This document shows positions 7,664 to 16,903 of a stretch of DNA of 64,000 nt, piece by piece. Position 1 is the first letter of the stretch, and every line of letters begins with the position of its first letter. The notes under the pieces were generated by a model, which had not been told where the DNA came from, did no database searches, and was given only the letters and a program-made list of their open reading frames with translations. The stretch lies in NCBI RefSeq assembly GCF_040720935.1, contig NZ_JBFDAE010000001.1:1-64000 (forward strand), given 5' to 3'. This stretch comes from Jejuia sp040720935 (GTDB lineage Bacteria > Bacteroidota > Bacteroidia > Flavobacteriales > Flavobacteriaceae). A program made the translations under genes and the position numbers.

Positions 7664-9580
7664 ATGCGAATAATATTTTTTATCATCATTTTTTTGAGCC
7701 TTAATTGTTTGGGGCAAGAGTCGGAAGAGTTTCAACGCTACAAGGATTTGTACCCCAATTCCAATGCAGTCACTTTAAATAAGGAAATTATAATTACAAT
7801 TGAATTGGATTCTGAAACTATTAATATTACCCAAGAACATTTAGAAGAAGATTTATATTTAGATGAAGGCGCAAGCAGAAACTCGAAGCGTTCATTACAT
7901 TTTTCATCATTTTTTGAATTGGAAGATGTTGAAGCCTCTACTTTTTCCTTTTCAGACGGAAAGTACCGTGAAATAGAAGTAAAAGAATTTAAGGAAAAAG
8001 ATGAATTAGATCAATCGTTTTATGACGATTCTAAATCTTTAAATTTTATTTACCCGAATCTTAAAAAAGGCTCTAAATCGCGTTTAAAATATTCCGAAAA
8101 TGTTAAGAACCCTCGTTTTTTAAGTCCGTTTTATTTCGGCGATTTTTCCCCTATCATCAACAATAAAGTCACTATTGTTGCCCATAAGGACATCAATTTA
8201 AAATTCAAGGAATTTCATACTGAAGATTTGGGAATTCAGTTCAGTAAACAAGAAAAAAGGAACACCATTACTTACACTTGGGAACTTAAAAACATGGATA
8301 AGTTTAAGTACGAATCTAATTCTCCTACGTATAAAAAAATATTTCCGCACATTGTGCCCATCATCACATCTTATAAAACTAAAAACAATACTGTAGCACT
8401 AGCCAACGAGGTTTCAGATTTGTATAATTGGTACTATTCATTAGTGAAAGATATCAATAAAGACGTCCCAAACGAAGATCTTGTAAAAGTGGTTCATGAA
8501 TTAACTGCTGACAAATCCAACGATTTTGAAAAGGTAAAAGCCATTTATTATTGGACACAAAAAAACATAAAATACATTGCTTTTGAGTATGCTTTGGGAG
8601 GTTTTATACCCAGACAAGCCAATGACATTTTTCAAAAAAAATATGGGGATTGTAAAGATAATTCCAGCATACTGTATCAAATGCTGGACATTGCTGGAAT
8701 ACAAGGTAATTTAACATGGATTGGCACACGAAAAATTCCGTATAGTTATGACGAAGTACCTACGCCAATAGTAGATAACCATATGATTTTATCTTACACA
8801 GAAGGTGATGACACCTATTTTTTAGATGCAACCGGACGATTTGTTCCCATTGATTATCCTACCCCATTTATTCAAGGAAAAGAAGCACTTATTTCGCAAG
8901 GCGAATCTGGTTTCATTATTAAAAAAGTCCCCGTTGTTCCAGCCGAAAAAAACGCTGTAATAGATGTTACGACGATTGACCTAGTCGGTGAAAATTTAGT
9001 CGGCACATCTAAAGTTGAAATCTCGGGCTATAGAAAACTAGACTGCTACAATGCTTTGGAATATATGAATACGGATGACAAATTGAAAACCTTCTTCATC
9101 AGGCAATTTCAAAAGGGAAATAACAAATTCATCGTTGAGGATTTTACCGAAACCAATAAATATGATTACGATAAGAATTATATAGTAGATTACAACTTCA
9201 ACATTAATGGTTATGCTCAAAAATTAGGAAATGAGCTTTATATCAATCTTAATTTGAACAAAGAATTAAGTCCGTACAAAATGGATGAAGACCGAAAAAA
9301 CGAGTTGGAATACGATTACAAAAACTATTTTAGTTACACCTCGATACTTAATATTCCAGAAGGTTATACGGTTGACTATATTCCAGAAAACGCAAGTGTT
9401 TCAAACGAATTTTTAAAGAGCAATATTAGCTATACATCCAAAGAAAACAGCATCACATACAAGCATGATGTTACCTTTAATTTCATAACGTTAAACTTAG
9501 AACAACAAAAAGAAATTAGTGGTCTTCTAAAAACCATTGAAAAAGCATACAAAGAAGTTATCGTACTCAAAAAATCATAA
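7664..9580 (+). CDS. DUF3857 / transglutaminase-like exported protein, catalytic triad intact
   Basis: A 638-residue protein with a signal peptide (residues 1-18, ending CLGQ), an N-terminal DUF3857 beta domain (about 50-230), a transglutaminase-like fold (about 280-395) and a C-terminal DUF2569-like beta region. The triad is visible: C330 in KKYGDCKDNSS, H373 in DNHMIL and D388 in YFLDATG. Family members are assumed to act in the periplasm on peptide or protein amides; the substrate is unknown. It begins 2 bases after the MORN-repeat gene and is followed 10 bases later by a paralogue lacking the triad. Confidence 0.88.
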   Translation: MRIIFFIIIFLSLNCLGQESEEFQRYKDLYPNSNAVTLNKEIIITIELDSETINITQEHLEEDLYLDEGASRNSKRSLHFSSFFELEDVEASTFSFSDGKYREIEVKEFKEKDELDQSFYDDSKSLNFIYPNLKKGSKSRLKYSENVKNPRFLSPFYFGDFSPIINNKVTIVAHKDINLKFKEFHTEDLGIQFSKQEKRNTITYTWELKNMDKFKYESNSPTYKKIFPHIVPIITSYKTKNNTVALANEVSDLYNWYYSLVKDINKDVPNEDLVKVVHELTADKSNDFEKVKAIYYWTQKNIKYIAFEYALGGFIPRQANDIFQKKYGDCKDNSSILYQMLDIAGIQGNLTWIGTRKIPYSYDEVPTPIVDNHMILSYTEGDDTYFLDATGRFVPIDYPTPFIQGKEALISQGESGFIIKKVPVVPAEKNAVIDVTTIDLVGENLVGTSKVEISGYRKLDCYNALEYMNTDDKLKTFFIRQFQKGNNKFIVEDFTETNKYDYDKNYIVDYNFNINGYAQKLGNELYINLNLNKELSPYKMDEDRKNELEYDYKNYFSYTSILNIPEGYTVDYIPENASVSNEFLKSNISYTSKENSITYKHDVTFNFITLNLEQQKEISGLLKTIEKAYKEVIVLKKS

Positions 9581-9590
9581 TTTAAGCACC

Positions 9591-11555
9591 ATGAAAAAAA
9601 TAAACCTACTCCTTGCAATTCTGTTTTTAACGCAGTTTGCCGTATCTCAATCCGAACTTTTCTTTGAAGATTACACTTGGGAAGAAACGCCAAATTTCAC
9701 TATTGAAGCAGAAGCCGATGACCACATGATAGCATTAAAGGACAAAACTGCTACCGAATTTTATTTTGAAGGCGACGGCTTGGTGGAATATTTTTTAGAG
9801 CACAAGGTGTTATGGTTAAACTCCGATGAAAAAATAGAAGCTTACAACAAAGTGTATTTGCCTTATAATTCATCTTCAGAATTAAAAATAAATAAGGCGC
9901 GAGTGATTACCAAAGACGGCGAAATTATTGAATTGGATGACAGCAAAATATTAACCGCTACCGACGATGAAACAGGGAGAAACTATAAATACTTCGCTTT
10001 TGAAGGTGTTACAAAAGGGAGTTTTATAGAATATTATTATGTGGTAAAACGCTATCCGAAATACAGTGGCAACAGTATTACATTTCAATCGAGTTTTGAT
10101 AAAAAAAGTGTGGAGTTTGATCTCTACGCACCTAAAAACCTGATTTTTGAATTTAAAACTTATAACAAAATTCCAGAAGTAGAATTAGATACCGTTCTAA
10201 AAGAAAAGAAACATTGGCACTTAAAACTTCAGGATTTAAAAGGGCTTCAAAATGAAGAAGTATCAGCTTACAATGCATCAAAAAGCATGGTGGTCTATAA
10301 ATTAGACCGCAACATCTTTAGCAATGTAAAAGACATATCCTCTTATAGTAAAGTGTCCCAAAACATCTATAATTTTTACTATCCTGAAATTAGTGATAGA
10401 ACAAAAAAACAGCTCAAAAAATTCATTGCCGAGGCAACTGGTAAAAAAGAACTGGAAGGAGAAGCACTAATTAGAAAGCTGGAATTTTATATCAAAAGCA
10501 ATATTTTTATAACCGCAGGAAGTGATGAAAAGCTAAAAGATTTAAGTGAAGTTATCACTAAAAAAGTAGCAAGTGAATCAGGTGTTTTAAAACTATATAC
10601 CACACTTTTCAAATATCTTGATATCAAGCATGAGATTGTAATTACCAGCGATAGACAAGAACTAAAATTCGACAAGGATTTTGAGGCCAATAATTTTTTA
10701 ACAGATTTTTTAATTTACTTCAACACATACAAAACCTATTTTTCTCCATCGGATTTGCAATCACGCTATGGCTTCCCTCCTGCCTTTTTAACCGATAATT
10801 ACGGTTTGTTTATCAAAGAAGTGAAAGTTGGTGACTTTACTTCTGGTTTGGGCAAAGTAAAATACATTAAACCTATTCCTGCGGAAAAAACCGTGGATAA
10901 AATGATACTGGATATTTCTTTTGAAGCAGACAATATTGCCAATTGCAAGGTAAAATTAGATAGGTCTATGGCAGGTTATTACGGTATGTACTTTCACCCT
11001 GTAATGCATTTGATAAAACAAGAAAACAAAGACGAACTAGTTGAAGGGTTTGCCAAACGTATTAATGAAAATGTAACCATAAACAGTAAAGAAATCCAAA
11101 ATGAAGACCCTGAATTGTTTGGGGTGAAACCTATCCATTTTATTTTAGATTTTGAATCGGAAGCGTTTACCGAAAAAGCGGGACGGAAATATTTGTTTAA
11201 AATAGGCGAACTTATCGGGAGACAAATGGAACTATACCAAGAAAAAGAGCGTGTATTACCAGTTGAAAATGAGTTTACAAGAAGCTATTTCAGAACTATA
11301 AATCTTAGCATCCCTGAAGGTTATAAAATCGCAAATCTTGATGATATCAACATTCATAATTCATTTTCGGAAGACGACAAGGAGATACTAATTTTTAATT
11401 CCTACTATAAACTAAATGGCAACCAATTAGAAATTACGGCAGACGAGCACTACCGCAAAAATAAGATTGACGTTGCCAATTACGAAGATTATAGAACAGT
11501 AATTAATAGTGCAGCAGATTTTAATAAAATAGTTTTGATTTTTGAACCTATTTAG
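9591..11555 (+). CDS. DUF3857 protein with degenerate transglutaminase domain
   Basis: A 654-residue paralogue of the preceding gene. The ATG at 9591 is chosen because it gives a normal signal peptide (MKKINLLLAILFLTQFAVSQ) 10 bases after the upstream stop; an in-frame start at 9537 would overlap that gene. DUF3857 covers about 40-260. In the transglutaminase-like part, the segment matching KKYGDCKDNSSILY of its neighbour reads KKVASESGVLKLY (about 324-336), and the histidine and aspartate regions read TDFLIYF and YFSPSD, so all three catalytic residues are missing. It is probably a non-catalytic partner or binding protein. The pairing may be a stable active/inactive unit. Confidence 0.82.
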   Translation: MKKINLLLAILFLTQFAVSQSELFFEDYTWEETPNFTIEAEADDHMIALKDKTATEFYFEGDGLVEYFLEHKVLWLNSDEKIEAYNKVYLPYNSSSELKINKARVITKDGEIIELDDSKILTATDDETGRNYKYFAFEGVTKGSFIEYYYVVKRYPKYSGNSITFQSSFDKKSVEFDLYAPKNLIFEFKTYNKIPEVELDTVLKEKKHWHLKLQDLKGLQNEEVSAYNASKSMVVYKLDRNIFSNVKDISSYSKVSQNIYNFYYPEISDRTKKQLKKFIAEATGKKELEGEALIRKLEFYIKSNIFITAGSDEKLKDLSEVITKKVASESGVLKLYTTLFKYLDIKHEIVITSDRQELKFDKDFEANNFLTDFLIYFNTYKTYFSPSDLQSRYGFPPAFLTDNYGLFIKEVKVGDFTSGLGKVKYIKPIPAEKTVDKMILDISFEADNIANCKVKLDRSMAGYYGMYFHPVMHLIKQENKDELVEGFAKRINENVTINSKEIQNEDPELFGVKPIHFILDFESEAFTEKAGRKYLFKIGELIGRQMELYQEKERVLPVENEFTRSYFRTINLSIPEGYKIANLDDINIHNSFSEDDKEILIFNSYYKLNGNQLEITADEHYRKNKIDVANYEDYRTVINSAADFNKIVLIFEPI

Positions 11556-11572
11556 AATTGGATATTTAATTC

Positions 11573-11932
11573 ATGGCTAAACATAACGAACTAGGTGAAA
11601 AAGGCGAACAACTTGCAGTAGATTTTCTTCTGAAAAACAACTATGAGATTGTGGAACGAAATTATCGATTTGAAAAAGCCGAAGTTGATATTATTGCCAA
11701 AAAAGGAGATTTTTTGGCCATAGTTGAAGTAAAAACCCGTTCCACCACAGATTTTGGAGATCCACAAGATTTTGTGAAACCAAAGCAAATTCAGCGTTTG
11801 GTAAAAGCGGTTGATGAATATGTAGTTGTTAATGATTTAGATGTCGAAGTGCGCTTTGATATTATTGCCATTGTAAAAGAAAAAAAGGGCTTTAATATAG
11901 AACATTTAGAGAATGCTTTTTATCATTTTTAA
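11573..11932 (+). CDS. YraN family (UPF0102) endonuclease-like protein
   Basis: A 119-residue cytosolic protein of the YraN family, which has a restriction-endonuclease-like (PD-(D/E)xK) core. Visible motifs: GEKGEQLAVDFL near the N-terminus, EVDIIAKKGDFLAIVEVKTR (the D..ExK active-site pattern, residues about 37-56), FGDPQDFVKPKQIQRL and VRFDIIAI. Its length is normal for the family. The function is uncertain; Holliday junction or DNA-recombination roles have been suggested for relatives. It is 17 bases downstream of the DUF3857 gene and is the last gene of that operon. A palindromic repeat pair lies immediately after the stop. Confidence 0.93.
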   Translation: MAKHNELGEKGEQLAVDFLLKNNYEIVERNYRFEKAEVDIIAKKGDFLAIVEVKTRSTTDFGDPQDFVKPKQIQRLVKAVDEYVVVNDLDVEVRFDIIAIVKEKKGFNIEHLENAFYHF

Positions 11933-12005
11933 TTCCTGTGAAGGCAGGAATCTATTTTTTAAACCATTTAAAAGTTTGTGGATTCCTGCCTTCGCAGGAA
12001 TGACA
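11932..12005. repeat. Inverted pair of REP-like palindromes
   Basis: Two copies of the ATTCCTGC..GCAGGAAT palindrome lie 30 bases apart and point towards each other: ATTCCTGTGAAGGCAGGAAT at 11932-11951 and ATTCCTGCCTTCGCAGGAAT at 11982-12001, the latter followed by GACA. The pair can fold into a long imperfect hairpin between two convergent genes and might act as a bidirectional terminator. The geometry is that of a REPIN. Confidence 0.85.
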
Positions 12006-12020
12006 GAACTCCTTTAGAAA

Positions 12021-13355
12021 TCATTCTAAATCAAAAAAAACTTTCAACTCTTCAAAATCAATAGGTTTAGCCACTATCTTTTTATCTTTATCTAAAATAA
12101 AATAGGTTGGTGTTGCGGTAACACCATAACTATCTCCAATTTCGTTATCCCATTTACCTTTACCGTAAACGTGCAGGAAATCAGGAAAATCGTAGGTTAA
12201 ATTTTTCCATTTATAAGGTTCGTCTTCTAAACCAATGGCTATAACTTTAAGCTTTCCTTTTTCTAAGGTTTTTTCAAACTTATGTAATTCTGGTATTTCC
12301 TCTAAACAATGCGAACATGTACTACTCCAAAAGGCAATGATGTAATTTTGGGCAACATTTAGCTCACTTAATTTTTTGGTACTAGTTTTTTCTTTATTTG
12401 TGACTTCAAAAGAAAAATCTGGTGCTACACTTCCAATTGAGGTGTTTTGATATAATATCAAAGTTGCCAATAATTGCTGGTCGTTTAAGGCAACCGCCAA
12501 ATCCATCAAATAATTTTCAGCTATAAAATTAGCAACAGGTTCTAGTTTTAAATCTACCATTTGCTCCCATAAATCTGTATATAAAGATTTTTTAATTGTT
12601 TGAGGTGCATCTTTCATGGCTTTATTAAAAATTGCGATGTTGTTTTTATAGGTCTCAATTTCATTTCCGTTTTTGGATGACATTCCGAAAACACAATTCA
12701 ACATACGTTCCGTAAGAAACTTAGAGCGTTGCAATACTTCATTTTTAAAATCTACGTGGTCAAAATAATGTTTTTCAAGAAGGTTTACATAGGTTTTGGC
12801 ATCCACAACCTTTTTAGGAATAAACGGTCTGTTCGCTTTTATAAAATGAGAAGCAATAGTGCCTTTTGAAGCATCTTCAAATCCTTTTTGGGTTTCGCGT
12901 TGGGTTTTAAAAATCGCTGCTAAGGCTAGCGTATCTTTGTCTTTATTTTCATCTCTAAAATAATTGCCAATAGTACTCGTAATCATGAGCATACTATTGG
13001 TGTAGGACGCCAATAATTTATTTTCTCTAGACGCTAAGAATTCAACACCAGTTTCAGAATTAAATGTTAGTTCCACATCCTCTTTCGCATTATAAATAAC
13101 ATCGAAATTATATTCTTCTTGCGGTACTGCATAGGTTATGCGATACATGCCTTTGGTAACGGTAGTATCTAATTTGAACTCAAACCTTCCATCCGCTTCA
13201 ATTTTTGTATTGGTAATGTAACTGGAAAGTGTTGGTTCAACTTTATATAATAACGCAATTTCGAATTCTCCAGCAGGAGAAAACGTGCCTTTTATGCTAT
13301 GTTGCGCAACCAATAGTGTCGGCAAAAAAAGTGCTAAAAAAAGTAACTGTTTCAA
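12021..13355 (-). CDS. Exported thioredoxin-fold (TlpA-like) protein
   Basis: A 444-residue protein with a signal peptide (MKQLLFLALFLPTLLVAQ), an N-terminal beta-rich region resembling DUF4369, a helical middle part and a C-terminal TlpA/ResA-like thioredoxin domain (about 310-444). The redox motif is CSHC in AFWSSTCSHCLEEIPELHKF, with the cis-proline in YGVTATPTYFILD, so both features of a working thiol-disulfide exchanger are present. It probably acts in the periplasm; the partner is unknown. It lies 33 bases downstream of mfd on the same strand, and may be co-transcribed with it, but has no functional link that can be seen. Confidence 0.88.
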   Translation of the reverse strand: MKQLLFLALFLPTLLVAQHSIKGTFSPAGEFEIALLYKVEPTLSSYITNTKIEADGRFEFKLDTTVTKGMYRITYAVPQEEYNFDVIYNAKEDVELTFNSETGVEFLASRENKLLASYTNSMLMITSTIGNYFRDENKDKDTLALAAIFKTQRETQKGFEDASKGTIASHFIKANRPFIPKKVVDAKTYVNLLEKHYFDHVDFKNEVLQRSKFLTERMLNCVFGMSSKNGNEIETYKNNIAIFNKAMKDAPQTIKKSLYTDLWEQMVDLKLEPVANFIAENYLMDLAVALNDQQLLATLILYQNTSIGSVAPDFSFEVTNKEKTSTKKLSELNVAQNYIIAFWSSTCSHCLEEIPELHKFEKTLEKGKLKVIAIGLEDEPYKWKNLTYDFPDFLHVYGKGKWDNEIGDSYGVTATPTYFILDKDKKIVAKPIDFEELKVFFDLE

Positions 13356-13388
13356 TGTGATATTCTTTTTATTTTATTAAAACAACAA

Positions 13389-16300
13389 TTAAGCCACAAT
13401 AGGTTGTAAGGCTTCCAATGCTTGTTTTACTGATTTTATGTTATCAAATGTGAGCAATAAACGCAAACCTGCCCTGGTTTGTTTTTCCTTCATCTTACAC
13501 ACATTTGGATGTGTTTGTACAAACTGCAATACTTTGGTAAAACTACCACTTTGGTAGAAACTACTTTGCTGATCGGTAATAAAATAACCTATCAGTTTAT
13601 TTTGTTTCAAAATGATTTTTTCGAATCCAATTTTGGTAGCCAACCACTTAATTTGGACACTATTTAATAAATCGGTCACTTGTTTTGGCAATTCTCCAAA
13701 GCGGTCAATTAACTGCACTTTAAATTGCTCTAATTCTTCTTCAGTTTTTAAATTATTCAGTTGGGTGTACAAATTTAAGCGTTCAGCAATATTATTCACG
13801 TAATCGTCTGGAAATAAGAGTTCAAAACTTGTGTCGATGGTGACATCTTTTACATAGACTTTGGTTGCTTCATCTTCATCGTAAAGCTCCTTAAACTCAT
13901 TTTCCTTGAGTTCTTCAATAGCTTCATTCAATATTTTTTGATAGGTGTCAAAACCTATTTCATTGATAAAACCACTTTGCTCTCCGCCCAATAAATCGCC
14001 TGCACCACGGATTTCCAAATCTTTCATGGCGATGTTGAAACCGCTCCCCAATTCTGTGAATTGCTCTAAGGCCGTGATACGTTTTCGAGCATCATCTGTC
14101 ATTGCGGAATACTCTGGTGTGATAAAATAACAGAATGCTTTTTTATTGCTTCTTCCTACACGACCGCGCATTTGGTGCAAATCACTTAATCCAAAATTAT
14201 TGGCGTTATTTATAAAAATAGTGTTGGCATTTGGCACGTCCAAGCCACTCTCTACAATGGTTGTACTTACCAAAACATCAAAAGCACCATCCATAAATTG
14301 TAGCATAAGCTGCTCTAATTTTTTACCTTCCATTTGTCCGTGACCAATACCAATTTTAGCATCGGGGACTAAACGCTGTAACATCCCTGCAACCTCTTTA
14401 ATATTTTCAATACGATTATGAATGAAGAAAATTTGCCCGCCACGTTGAATTTCATAACTCACGGCATCACGAATAATTTCTTCACTAAAACGAATGACAT
14501 GACTTTCAATAGGATATCTGTTTGGAGGTGGTGTGGTAATTACCGATAAATCGCGAGCCGCCATTAAGCTAAACTGCAATGTTCTTGGAATAGGTGTTGC
14601 TGTTAAGGTTAACACATCTACATTATCTTTTAAAGTCTTTAATTTCTCCTTTACGGCTACGCCGAATTTTTGCTCTTCATCTACAATAAGTAAGCCTAAA
14701 TCTTTAAATTTTACGTTTTTATTGACGAGTTGATGTGTGCCGATTATGATGTCAACCTTTCCTTGCTCTAAACCCTCTAAAGTTTCTCGTTTCTCTTTGG
14801 CGGTTCTAAAACGGTTTACGTAATCTACCGTAACAGGAAAGTCTTTCAACCGCTCTCTAAATGTTCTGGAATGTTGGTACGCTAAAATAGTTGTTGGTAC
14901 CAATACTGCAACTTGTTTTCCGTTATCAACCGCTTTAAAAGCTGCACGAATAGCCACTTCTGTTTTCCCGAATCCTACATCGCCACATATCAATCTGTCC
15001 ATAGGGCGTTCGCTTTCCATGTCCATTTTTATGTCAGCTGTTGCAGTGCTCTGATCTGGGGTGTCTTCGTAAATAAATGAGGCTTCCAACTCGTGTTGCA
15101 TATAGCTATCAGGATTGTACTGATAGCCTTTTTCGGTTTTACGTTTTGCGTAAAGTTTAATTAAATTGAACGCAATATGCTTTACACGAGCCTTGGTCTT
15201 TTGTTTAAGGGTCTTCCACGCTTTACTCCCTAGTTTATAAATTTTAGGAGGTTTGCCATCTTTACCGTTAAACTTGGTTATTTTATGTAGCGAATGAATG
15301 CTTAAATACAGTACATCGCGCTCGCCATAAATCAGTTTTATCGCTTCTTGTTTTCTGCCCTCCACATCTATTTTTTGAAGTCCGCCAAAACGCCCAATAC
15401 CATGATCGATGTGTGTGACGTAATCACCAATATCTAAGTTAGTCAGCTCCTTTAAAGTAATGGCTTGCTTTTTAGCATACCCATTTTTAAGATGAAATTT
15501 ATGATAGCGTTCAAAAATTTGATGATCGGTGTAACAGACTATTTTAGTATCATGGTCGATAAAACCTTGATGCAGCGATAAAATAATGGTTTGATATTCT
15601 TTGACGTCGAGGTTTGAATCGTCGAAAATATCATGGAAACGTTTCGCTTGTTGTTCACTTACGCAGGCGATATAATTTTTATAACCGCTTTCGTGATTGG
15701 TATTTAAATTTTCAATTAAGAGATTGAATTGTTTGTTGAAAGCGGGTTGTGGTGTAGTGTTGAATTCTATTTCGTCTTTAGGAGGAGTTTGCGACGAAGT
15801 AATCTCATCCAAAGAAACAGATTGCTTCGTTTCTCTCGCAATGACGTTATTACTGAAAATAGTAGAACTTCCAAATTCAATAATTGAAAAATCGAGCAGT
15901 TGTTTTTTTAATACTGTGGAATCACAAAATAACTCGTGGGGTTCGGCATGTTTGATGTCATTAGATAGTGCTTTAAAAGCGTCTTCGGCTTTACTGTAGA
16001 AATCATCAATTCTGGAAAATAGCAAATCGGCATTTTTAATACATACAACTGTTTTTTGAGCGATGTATTTTAAAAAACTTTGTCGGCTTTCTTCCAGCAA
16101 TTTATTCGCTACGTTAGGAATAATGTTGATTTTTTTTATCTGCTCTATCGATAGCTGCGTTTCTACATCAAAGGTCCTGATGCTATCTACCTCATCTCCA
16201 AAAAATTCTATTCTATAAGGCTCATCATGCGAAAATGAAAACACATCTACAATACCTCCACGAACGGAAAACTCGCCAGGTTCGGTAACAAAATCCACGC

Positions 16301-16799
16301 GCTTAAATTTGTACTCAAAAAGAATTTCGTTTACAAAATCTATGGATAAATTATCGTTTACACCAACTTTAAGTGTGTGGCGTTCTAACTCTTTTCGTGT
16401 GACTACCTGCTCAAATAAAGCATCGGGATAGGTTACAATTATTGCGGGTTTTTTTTGTGAATTTATACGGTTTAATACCTCAGCACGTAATAATACGTTG
16501 GCGTTATCGGTTTCTTCTATGTCGTAGGGTCTGCGGTAACTTCCTGGGTAGAACAATACATCTTTTTCACGACATAATTGTTCTAAATCGTTTAGGTAAT
16601 GTGCCGCTTCCTCCTTATCATCAAAAACCAACAAAAAGGGCTTTTGTGCTTCCTTAAAAATACTGGAAATCACAAAGGAAAACGAGGCACCTACTAGTCC
16701 TTTTAAATGTGTTCTACTTTGGGGTTGGGCAATAGCAGCTTGCAGATTTTGCGTTTGCAAAGCCTGTAAATAAGTTTGCGAGAGGGACGATTTACTCAC
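13389..16799 (-). CDS. mfd: Transcription-repair coupling factor Mfd
   Basis: An 1136-residue Mfd, the SF2 translocase that removes stalled RNA polymerase at DNA lesions and recruits UvrA. In order: a UvrB-like N-terminal part (1-300), the RNA-polymerase-interacting domain (about 475-540, with DYVTHIDHGIGRFGGLQ), the translocase with Walker A GDVGFGKTE near 600-610 and DEEQ near 706, the TRG-type motif region around 840-900, and the C-terminal D7 domain. The start is GTG (no suitable ATG upstream). Residues about 318-342 (VIARETKQSVSLDEITSS...) are encoded by a palindromic intergenic-type repeat inserted in frame between the UvrB-like region and the linker, which other Mfd proteins should lack. 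Confidence 0.97.
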   Translation of the reverse strand: MSKSSLSQTYLQALQTQNLQAAIAQPQSRTHLKGLVGASFSFVISSIFKEAQKPFLLVFDDKEEAAHYLNDLEQLCREKDVLFYPGSYRRPYDIEETDNANVLLRAEVLNRINSQKKPAIIVTYPDALFEQVVTRKELERHTLKVGVNDNLSIDFVNEILFEYKFKRVDFVTEPGEFSVRGGIVDVFSFSHDEPYRIEFFGDEVDSIRTFDVETQLSIEQIKKINIIPNVANKLLEESRQSFLKYIAQKTVVCIKNADLLFSRIDDFYSKAEDAFKALSNDIKHAEPHELFCDSTVLKKQLLDFSIIEFGSSTIFSNNVIARETKQSVSLDEITSSQTPPKDEIEFNTTPQPAFNKQFNLLIENLNTNHESGYKNYIACVSEQQAKRFHDIFDDSNLDVKEYQTIILSLHQGFIDHDTKIVCYTDHQIFERYHKFHLKNGYAKKQAITLKELTNLDIGDYVTHIDHGIGRFGGLQKIDVEGRKQEAIKLIYGERDVLYLSIHSLHKITKFNGKDGKPPKIYKLGSKAWKTLKQKTKARVKHIAFNLIKLYAKRKTEKGYQYNPDSYMQHELEASFIYEDTPDQSTATADIKMDMESERPMDRLICGDVGFGKTEVAIRAAFKAVDNGKQVAVLVPTTILAYQHSRTFRERLKDFPVTVDYVNRFRTAKEKRETLEGLEQGKVDIIIGTHQLVNKNVKFKDLGLLIVDEEQKFGVAVKEKLKTLKDNVDVLTLTATPIPRTLQFSLMAARDLSVITTPPPNRYPIESHVIRFSEEIIRDAVSYEIQRGGQIFFIHNRIENIKEVAGMLQRLVPDAKIGIGHGQMEGKKLEQLMLQFMDGAFDVLVSTTIVESGLDVPNANTIFINNANNFGLSDLHQMRGRVGRSNKKAFCYFITPEYSAMTDDARKRITALEQFTELGSGFNIAMKDLEIRGAGDLLGGEQSGFINEIGFDTYQKILNEAIEELKENEFKELYDEDEATKVYVKDVTIDTSFELLFPDDYVNNIAERLNLYTQLNNLKTEEELEQFKVQLIDRFGELPKQVTDLLNSVQIKWLATKIGFEKIILKQNKLIGYFITDQQSSFYQSGSFTKVLQFVQTHPNVCKMKEKQTRAGLRLLLTFDNIKSVKQALEALQPIVA
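15781..15845. repeat. Palindromic repeat inserted inside mfd
   Basis: Read on the minus strand, GTCATTGCGAGAGAAACGAAGCAATCT-type sequence (15845 to 15819, given here in parts: GTCATTGCGA, CGAAGCAATCT) is followed after about 12 bases by its imperfect inverse (15806 to 15781: GAGATTACTTCGTCGCAAAC). The two arms match at TTGCGA, CGAAG and AATCT. The whole unit is read through in frame as about 25 residues of Mfd. Confidence 0.85.
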
Positions 16800-16819
16800 G
16801 TAATTTTGTTTTACGAGTG

Positions 16820-16827
16820 CAAATATA
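16820..16827 (-). promoter_or_regulatory. Putative mfd promoter (-7 box)
   Basis: On the minus strand the sequence TATATTTG, matching the Bacteroidota TAnnTTTG box, lies about 21 bases upstream of the GTG start. No clear TTG element was found at the expected distance. Confidence 0.45.
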
Positions 16828-16903
16828 CGGTTTAGGTTTATTCTAAAAATGATTTAGTGTAAATTAGCTTATGATTGCTAATTATATAAGTACAGTTTGA
16901 TAT

